A stretch of 64,000 nucleotides of DNA. It comes from Terriglobia bacterium (lineage in GTDB: Bacteria; Acidobacteriota; Terriglobia; Bryobacterales; Bryobacteraceae). Each line of letters starts with the position of its first letter. Positions within the stretch are counted from its first letter, which is position 1. The stretch covers positions 1 through 64,000 of the forward strand of contig JAIQFS010000018.1 in assembly GCA_020073145.1 (NCBI GenBank), written 5' to 3'. A program made the translations under genes and the position numbers. Below are positions 59,353 to 64,000 of the stretch, piece by piece. The notes beneath the pieces were generated by a model, which worked only from the letters and a program-made list of their open reading frames with translations, did no database searches and was not told the origin of the DNA.

Positions 59353-60132
59353 TTACTTCGCCGCCAGACCTTCCGTCAGCTCGATCCGCGTCCCCGCCGG
59401 GTCCGTGAGGAACGCGATCTTCAGGCCGATCCGCTGCGTCATATCGGTGTAGGGCATGTCCAGCGTGATCCCCTCAGCCTGCAGTTTCTCGCTGAAAGCC
59501 TTCAGGTCTTTCACTTCGAAACCAATGTGATCGAGCGTCCTCCCCTTAGTCGGAGCTTGCGGCATCGGGGCGCGCAGGAAATCCACTTCCCCGCCCGGAA
59601 TCATGCTGGCCGGCAGATTGCGGCGCGAGCCCGCCGTCCCCCCGAACGTCTTGTCATACCAGGCCTGCAGCGCCGCGCCATCCACCACCGACTCATGCAC
59701 GTGATGGAACGCCACCGGCGCGGCCTGATCCTTGACTTCCATGACCTCCACCCGCACGTCCTCCGGGAAGGTCGCGAACATCTGCTGATTGGGCGTCAAT
59801 TCCTGCATCTTCACGTTCGCGGCCATCAGCTTTTCCTTGATGGCCGGGTAGTCCTTCACCGCAATCCCGATGTGGTTCACCGACGATCCATTCGAGCCGC
59901 CGTTCGGCATCCCCTTGGATACGATGATAAAAACCCCGGGCAACTTCAGCAGGTCCAGCGTCCCGGCCTTTTCCATCTGTGCGCCCAACCCATCGACCCA
60001 CGCTTTTTCTTCAGCCGCCGGATCAGCCACCACCAGGTGAATGTGTCCGAACGAAATCCCGGCGTCATTGGGAGCCGAAAGTTGACCGTACAAAGGAGCG
60101 GCCACAGCCGCCAACAAGCAGAGCCAGCGCAT
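59353..60132 (-). CDS. Exported VOC (glyoxalase/dioxygenase-fold) protein
   Basis: A 259-residue protein. The start at 60132 opens a signal peptide (MRWLCLLAAVAAPLYGQ); the frame upstream is intergenic. Two VOC-type half-domains follow: GISFGHIHLVVADPAAEEKAW with SVNHIGIAVKDYPAIKEKL, then VAFHHVHESVVDGAALQAWY with RTLDHIGFEVKDLKAFSEKL, ending FLTDPAGTRIELTEGL. The His and Glu residues of a metal site are present (HIH, H..H, E). The reaction is unknown; a secreted VOC protein is unusual. Confidence 0.75.
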   Translation of the reverse strand: MRWLCLLAAVAAPLYGQLSAPNDAGISFGHIHLVVADPAAEEKAWVDGLGAQMEKAGTLDLLKLPGVFIIVSKGMPNGGSNGSSVNHIGIAVKDYPAIKEKLMAANVKMQELTPNQQMFATFPEDVRVEVMEVKDQAAPVAFHHVHESVVDGAALQAWYDKTFGGTAGSRRNLPASMIPGGEVDFLRAPMPQAPTKGRTLDHIGFEVKDLKAFSEKLQAEGITLDMPYTDMTQRIGLKIAFLTDPAGTRIELTEGLAAK

Positions 60133-60191
60133 GCGGGATAGGCTATCATTTCCCCGCCGAAAGCGCCAGCGCGCGGCCTTCGTTCCGCCGT

Positions 60192-60255
60192 CAGAGCGCC
60201 CTTCCACCCTAGTCCCACCGCTGTCCTCCAGCCTCCCCCCTCTTCCCTGCGTTAA
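60192..60255 (+). repeat. 64-bp intergenic repeat, copy 1
   Basis: A 64-base pyrimidine-rich sequence from CAGAGCGCCCTTCC to CCTGCGTTAA. A second copy in the same orientation lies at 60999-61062, differing at only four positions. It lies upstream of the VOC gene (minus strand). Confidence 0.85.
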
Positions 60256-60449
60256 CTGCTTCCCCTTGAAGTGAACCCTTGGGCTGAGACACCGAGTTAA
60301 GGGAGTTATCGCCGTTCGCTGCAAAAGCGTTGCCGGCGAGGTTGCGGTTGATCCACTCTGGAAGCACCTGAGCGGAGGATAGGGCAACGCAGGGATGCGA
60401 CGCGAGCGCCGACTCAGCGGCCGGAATGGCGGGGCGGCACCAGCCGCCC
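60256..60449. other. Intergenic region, no gene seen
   Basis: With copy 1 of the repeat this makes a ~317-base gap between the VOC gene's start and the end of the small gene at 60450. No supported frame, RNA or terminator is visible. Confidence 0.35.
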
Positions 60450-60635
60450 CTAAGTGCGATCAGGATCTTCGCGCCATGACTTGACGACGTCTTTGGCGAA
60501 TAACCCCACGATTTCACCTGTCGAATCCACGAAGAAGACATACCCCTCGGGTTCCTCGTCTTGGTCTCCCGATGCCGCGGTAATCGGCTGCTCTGTACCG
60601 TCATTGAAAAAAACGATGAACCTCTTTTCAGCCAT
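60450..60635 (-). CDS. Small hypothetical acidic protein
   Basis: A 61-residue protein starting MAEKRFIVFFNDGTEQPI at 60635. Two beta-hairpins with an acidic turn (ASGDQDEEPEGYVFFVDSTG) and a short helix (LFAKDVVKSW) suggest a compact fold. The ribosome site is weak. No family is recognised. Confidence 0.4.
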   Translation of the reverse strand: MAEKRFIVFFNDGTEQPITAASGDQDEEPEGYVFFVDSTGEIVGLFAKDVVKSWREDPDRT

Positions 60636-60724
60636 CGCCGCCAGTCTACAGGAACAGCCATTCTGGCGGAAAGGCGATAAATCCCGGGGGGCTGGGGGCA
60701 GCGCCCCCAATCAAAAACGGCGCG

Positions 60725-60922
60725 ATGAAGTGCCTGGCGATGCGACTTGGAGAAGAATTCCAAGACCATAATGATGTGGCGACGCTCCTAAGCGTGCTCG
60801 GCATCAAGCACACCGAAGACGCGGAGGCCGCGCTCGCCCGTTACTACCCGCTTGACCGATACCCCGCGCGGACCCGTTATGTGCTCGAAGACTTACTTGG
60901 TGGAGGATCCTCTCAGCCCTAA
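60725..60922 (+). pseudogene. DUF6036-type nucleotidyltransferase, C-terminal remnant
   Basis: A 65-codon frame reading MKCLAMRLGEEFQDHNDVAT, then LLSVLGIKHTEDAEAALARY and TRYVLEDLLGG. This resembles the C-terminal end of DUF6036/AbiEii-like nucleotidyltransferases (often toxin-antitoxin components). The nucleotidyltransferase core that should precede it is absent; upstream DNA holds a GC-rich hairpin (60696-60710) and the divergent small gene. It is probably a decayed gene. Confidence 0.45.
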
Positions 60923-60959
60923 GGACCCTGGCTTCCCTTCCAAGCTCGGCATCCCGCAC

Positions 60960-60977
60960 GTGCACCACAAGGTGCAC
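60960..60977. repeat. Short perfect hairpin
   Basis: GTGCACC and GGTGCAC pair around ACAA, 37 bases after the remnant gene's stop and just before repeat copy 2. No T-run follows, so a terminator role is uncertain. Confidence 0.4.
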
Positions 60978-60998
60978 GCCAAGAAACCGCTCGATCGC

Positions 60999-61062
60999 CA
61001 GAGCGCCCTTCCTCCCTTGTCCCACCGCTCTCCTCCAGCCTCCCCCCTCTCCCCTGCGTTAA
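60999..61062 (+). repeat. 64-bp intergenic repeat, copy 2
   Basis: Same orientation as copy 1 at 60192-60255, with four mismatches in 64 bases. It ends 10 bases before the response regulator's start, so it forms that gene's leader or promoter. Confidence 0.85.
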
Positions 61063-61072
61063 GCTTGGAAGC

Positions 61073-61789
61073 ATGAGGCTCTTGGTAGTCGAGGACGAAA
61101 GGCGCATCGCCGACTTTCTTTCCCGCGGCCTGCAGGGCGCCGGCTACGCCGTCGATATCGCCCCCACCGGCACGGCGGCTCTCGACTGCGTCCACTCCGC
61201 CGACTACGACCTCGTCATCCTCGACCTCATGCTCCCCGACATGGATGGCATGCAGGTCCTCGAGAAAATCCGCAACCGCCAGATCGGCCCGCCCGTCCTC
61301 ATCCTGAGCGCCCGCGGCGGCCTCGACGACCGCGTCAAAGGCCTCGAGCAGGGTGCCGACGACTACCTCGTCAAGCCTTTCGCGTTCGTCGAAATGCTGG
61401 CCCGCGTCCGGGCGCTCCTGCGCCGCGGCCAGCCGGCCCCCGAAAAGCTCCAGGTGGCCGACCTCTCGCTCGATTGCATCCGCCGCAAAGTCGCCCGCGC
61501 CGGCGAAGCCATCGACCTCGCCCCCAAGGAATTCGGCATCCTCGAATATATGATGCGCAATAAGGGCCGGCCGCTCAGCCGCACCATGATCGTCGAGCAC
61601 GTCTGGGACATGGATTACGACGGCCTCACCAACATCGTCGACGTCTACATCCGGCACCTCCGCGGCAAAATCGATGACCGCTTCCCCGTCAAGCTCATCC
61701 AGACCGTGCGCGGCATCGGCTATATGATCGAAGGCCCCGACAAAGCCGCCGAGCGGCACCCGGAGCCGGCCGCGGAACACCAGGTTTGA
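61073..61789 (+). CDS. OmpR-family response regulator
   Basis: A 238-residue transcription factor. The receiver domain has RLLVVEDERRIADFLSRGL (acidic pair), LVILDLMLPDMDGM (phospho-Asp), LILSAR (Thr/Ser position) and DDYLVKPFAFVEML (Lys). The C-terminal winged helix has IDLAPKEFGILEYMMRNKG, TMIVEHVWDMDYDGLTNIVD and RHLRGKIDDRFPVKLIQTVR, as in CusR/MprA types. The kinase gene begins one base after its stop, so the two form a two-component system. Confidence 0.93.
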   Translation: MRLLVVEDERRIADFLSRGLQGAGYAVDIAPTGTAALDCVHSADYDLVILDLMLPDMDGMQVLEKIRNRQIGPPVLILSARGGLDDRVKGLEQGADDYLVKPFAFVEMLARVRALLRRGQPAPEKLQVADLSLDCIRRKVARAGEAIDLAPKEFGILEYMMRNKGRPLSRTMIVEHVWDMDYDGLTNIVDVYIRHLRGKIDDRFPVKLIQTVRGIGYMIEGPDKAAERHPEPAAEHQV

Positions 61790-61790
61790 C

Positions 61791-63311
61791 ATGCCTCGCA
61801 AACGCAGCCACCGCCGTCTGACCCGGGGCTTGCGCTTCCGCCTCACCGCCAGCTACGCGCTCTTCTTCGCCCTGTTGCTCATTGGCGTGGCGGCGCTGTT
61901 CCGCGCCCGCCTGTCCACCGTCCTCGATAACCAGATGCACGATACCCTCAACCAGGAATGGGCCGCCTTGAAGGGCTACTTGCGCATTGAGAAGGATGGC
62001 CCGCACTGGTATTACGACGAGGAGGACCCCGACGAAAGCCTGATTGTGCTGCGCATGCGCCGCGTCTATCTGCTGACCGATTCCAATGGCAAGATGATCG
62101 AGGTTTCCACCGAGTATCAGGACTTGGGCATCGATTCGGCGGCCTCCATCCGCTCCCAGGTGCGCGCCGCGCTCGCCTCCTACCGCCCCGAATCCGCCGG
62201 CATGTCCTTCTGGACCGAGCGCCGCAATGCCGAAAACGTGCCTTATCTCATCCGCGCCGGCATCGTCTTCGATGAGCGCCACACCGCCCCCTACTACGTC
62301 GCCATCGGCACTCCCCTCGAAAATAATGAACGCGTCCTGGCCCAGTACACTTGGTTCTGTGTCGGCCTCATTCCCGCCGCGTTATTTCTGGGATCGTGGC
62401 TCGGCTGGTTCATGGCCGGCCGCGCCCTGACCCCCGTGCTCGAGGTCGCCCAGGCCGCCCAGCGCATCTCCGGCTCCAATCTCAGCCTCCGCCTCCCCAC
62501 CCGCCAGGCCAACGACGAACTCGATTATCTCGTCCTCACGTTTAACCGCATGATCGATCGCCTGGAAGCATCCTTCCAACAGGTGCGCCAATTCTCCACC
62601 GATGTCTCCCACGAGCTCCGCACTCCCATCACCGCCATCCGCGGCCAGCTCGAGGTCGCCCTCTTCACCGCCAAAACCACCGACCAGTACCGCGAAGCCA
62701 TGGTCAATTCACTCCAGGACATCGACCGCCTTTCCCAGATCGTCCGCGCCCTGTTGCTCCTCTCCCAGGCCGAGTCCGGTCAGTTGGTCCTCCAAAAAGC
62801 TTCCGTCGATCTCAGCGACATTGTCCAGGACCTCGCCGATCAGTTTCAGATTCCGGCCGAGGAGGCCGGCGTCAAATTGTCTGCCCATGTGCCCGCGCAA
62901 TCTATGGTCAGCGTCGACCGCGTCCAGATCGAACGCATGATCACCAACCTGCTTTCCAATGCGGTCAAGTTCACGCCCCAGGGAGGCTCCGTCCGGATCT
63001 CCTTGCAGCCTGACGAAGAATCGGTCGAATTGGTCGTCGAGGACACCGGCCTCGGCATTCCCGACCAGTACCTGCCCCATATCTTCGACCGCTTCTACCG
63101 CGTTCCGGGCTCTGGCACCGCGCCCGGTCCCGATCAGGGATTGGGACTGGGCCTCAGCTTCGTCGCCTGGATCGTCAAGGCCCACGACGGCTCCATCGAT
63201 GTCGAGAGCTCTCCCGGCAAAGGCACCCGCTTCCGCATCCGGCTCCCCCTCGGCGAGGCTCACTCGGCGCCTTCCGAGCCCGCCCGCCAACCCATCATGA
63301 AGGAACTTTAA
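61791..63311 (+). CDS. Membrane sensor histidine kinase
   Basis: A 506-residue kinase partner of the preceding regulator. A membrane segment (LTASYALFFALLLIGVAALF, ~19-38) leads to a periplasmic sensor of ~155 residues and a second segment (WFCVGLIPAALFLGSWLGWF, ~187-206). HAMP (GRALTPVLEVAQAAQRISG), HisKA with the phospho-His in FSTDVSHELRTPITAIRGQL, and HATPase (NLLSNAVKFTPQGG, DTGLGIPDQYL, GLGLGLSFVAWIVKAHDG) follow in order. The signal it senses is unknown. Confidence 0.93.
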   Translation: MPRKRSHRRLTRGLRFRLTASYALFFALLLIGVAALFRARLSTVLDNQMHDTLNQEWAALKGYLRIEKDGPHWYYDEEDPDESLIVLRMRRVYLLTDSNGKMIEVSTEYQDLGIDSAASIRSQVRAALASYRPESAGMSFWTERRNAENVPYLIRAGIVFDERHTAPYYVAIGTPLENNERVLAQYTWFCVGLIPAALFLGSWLGWFMAGRALTPVLEVAQAAQRISGSNLSLRLPTRQANDELDYLVLTFNRMIDRLEASFQQVRQFSTDVSHELRTPITAIRGQLEVALFTAKTTDQYREAMVNSLQDIDRLSQIVRALLLLSQAESGQLVLQKASVDLSDIVQDLADQFQIPAEEAGVKLSAHVPAQSMVSVDRVQIERMITNLLSNAVKFTPQGGSVRISLQPDEESVELVVEDTGLGIPDQYLPHIFDRFYRVPGSGTAPGPDQGLGLGLSFVAWIVKAHDGSIDVESSPGKGTRFRIRLPLGEAHSAPSEPARQPIMKEL

Positions 63312-63356
63312 TTCCGTCTTTAGCTCGGGTTCATGGCGGAAGCCTATTCTGAATAG

Positions 63357-63686
63357 ATGCGGTCCGTCTTCTCGCTCCTCTTGCTGGCGCTGCTCGTCGA
63401 CGGCGCAACCCTTCCGTCCCTGATGCAGAAGCCGGCGCAGGCAGCCCCCGCCAAGGTCAAGGACCAATATTTCACCGGACTGGTGATGTCCATCGACGAG
63501 GCCAGCCTGACCGTGAACCGCACCGTCTTAGGAAAAAACTCCTCCACCAAAACCTTCGCCATCACCGCCGAAACCCGCTTCGAAGGGGCCCGGCCCATCG
63601 TGCGCTCCCAAGTCACCGTGCGCTACGTGACCGGCGACGAGGGCGACCGCGCCCTCCGCGTAATCCTGCGGCGTTCCCCGAAATAG
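63357..63686 (+). CDS. Small exported protein, function unknown
   Basis: A 109-residue protein with a signal peptide (MRSVFSLLLLALLVDGATL). The mature part is a small beta-barrel-like domain (YFTGLVMSIDEASLTVNRTV, RFEGARPIVRSQVTVRYVTG), similar to OB-fold/DUF5666-like proteins common in acidobacteria. It lies 45 bases after the kinase gene on the same strand and could be its target or part of its operon. Confidence 0.6.
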   Translation: MRSVFSLLLLALLVDGATLPSLMQKPAQAAPAKVKDQYFTGLVMSIDEASLTVNRTVLGKNSSTKTFAITAETRFEGARPIVRSQVTVRYVTGDEGDRALRVILRRSPK

Positions 63687-63732
63687 CCGGGGAAAACTGC
63701 TACAATCCAACTGACGCTTCTGCTCCGCTCCC

Positions 63733-64000
63733 ATGGGATCGCCAGCCACTGTTACCCCCAATGTGTTCCGGCGCGTCTTCAAGGCTTTCCATTATCGGGA
63801 CTTCCGCCTCATGTTCACGGGCGCCTGCATTTCCAGCATCGGCACCTGGATGCAGAGCCTCGCCCAGGCCTGGCTGGTCTTCGACATGTCCAAGTCGCCG
63901 TTTATTCTCGGCTTGGATGCGTTCCTCGCCGGCATCCCCATCTTCTTCTTTTCCCTGATCGGCGGTGTGGTGGCCGATCGCGTCGAGCGCCGCCGCGTCC
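63733..64000 (+). CDS. MFS transporter, N-terminal part (runs off the window)
   Basis: The first 89 codons of a membrane transporter. VFKAFHYRDFRLMFTGACIS, then SSIGTWMQSLAQAWLVFDMS and ADRVERRRV, are the first two membrane segments and the A-loop motif of the MFS_3/enterobactin-exporter-like (EntS, DUF894) group. The rest lies beyond the end of the window. The substrate is unknown. Confidence 0.8.
   Translation, partial: MGSPATVTPNVFRRVFKAFHYRDFRLMFTGACISSIGTWMQSLAQAWLVFDMSKSPFILGLDAFLAGIPIFFFSLIGGVVADRVERRRV

Overview
The window looks like a piece of a high-GC (roughly 60-65 %) bacterial chromosome, most probably an acidobacterium of the Solibacter/Bryobacter type. This is an inference from gene content: a PEP-CTERM protein, UpxY/RfaH-like NusG control of an exopolysaccharide operon, GMC oxidoreductases among glycan genes, DUF1003 and FecR-like secreted proteins. 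No rRNA or other marker confirms it. The first ~230 bases are poorer in GC and do not belong with the rest. They encode an internal fragment of rsmH on the minus strand that runs straight into the last ~30 codons of a DegT-type aminotransferase on the plus strand, which looks like a chimeric join.

Region 1 (about 225-11473, plus): a tightly packed glycan or nucleotide-sugar cluster. It holds the aminotransferase tail, a Gfo/Idh/MocA dehydrogenase, a left-handed beta-helix acetyltransferase, an FAD oxidoreductase, a polysaccharide deacetylase, an FkbM methyltransferase, a GMC oxidoreductase, a secreted glycosidase-like protein, a GT39-like membrane glycosyltransferase and a degenerate JAB/MPN membrane protein. 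Nearly every junction is a stop/start overlap. Region 2 (11498-18506): single genes for envelope or surface proteins (glycine-zipper protein, coiled-coil membrane protein, secreted protein with 49-residue repeats, hybrid histidine kinase, PEP-CTERM protein) and a transposase remnant.

Region 3 (18564-30096): housekeeping and central metabolism. It has superoxide dismutase, gatA-gatC-DciA-like, PPK2, Maf, a methyltransferase, pyruvate:ferredoxin oxidoreductase coupled to a dihydroorotate-dehydrogenase-like gene, a CPXCG protein and a cyclic-nucleotide-binding/DUF1003 protein.

Region 4 (30093-56594): a large Wzx/Wzy-type exopolysaccharide locus. A minus-strand operon (34436 to 30093) carries a repeat/lectin-like protein, an O-antigen ligase-like protein, a membrane-anchored J-domain protein and a CpsB-type PHP phosphatase. 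A FecR-like gene with its own promoter follows. The plus-strand operon (35888-49778) then begins with a NusG paralogue and a small ribbon-helix-helix-like protein, and continues with the Wza-like exporter, Wzc-like tyrosine kinase, Wzx-like flippase, glycosyltransferases, acetyltransferase, Wzy-like polymerase, deacetylase and FkbM methyltransferase. A second block (50015-56594) holds a WecG/TagA transferase, a WbaP-like initiating phosphoglycosyltransferase, the GDP-fucose genes gmd and fcl, a methyltransferase and a glycosyltransferase. The two blocks share sequence elements upstream (AATAGTAC and CAGTACT). The kinase has a C-terminal tyrosine cluster, and the PHP phosphatase in the neighbouring operon is its expected partner.

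Region 5 (56725-64000): a secreted pectate-lyase-like beta-helix protein, small unknown proteins, a VOC-domain protein, a nucleotidyltransferase remnant, a pair of 64-bp intergenic repeats, an OmpR/EnvZ-type two-component system, a small exported protein and the start of an MFS transporter that leaves the window.
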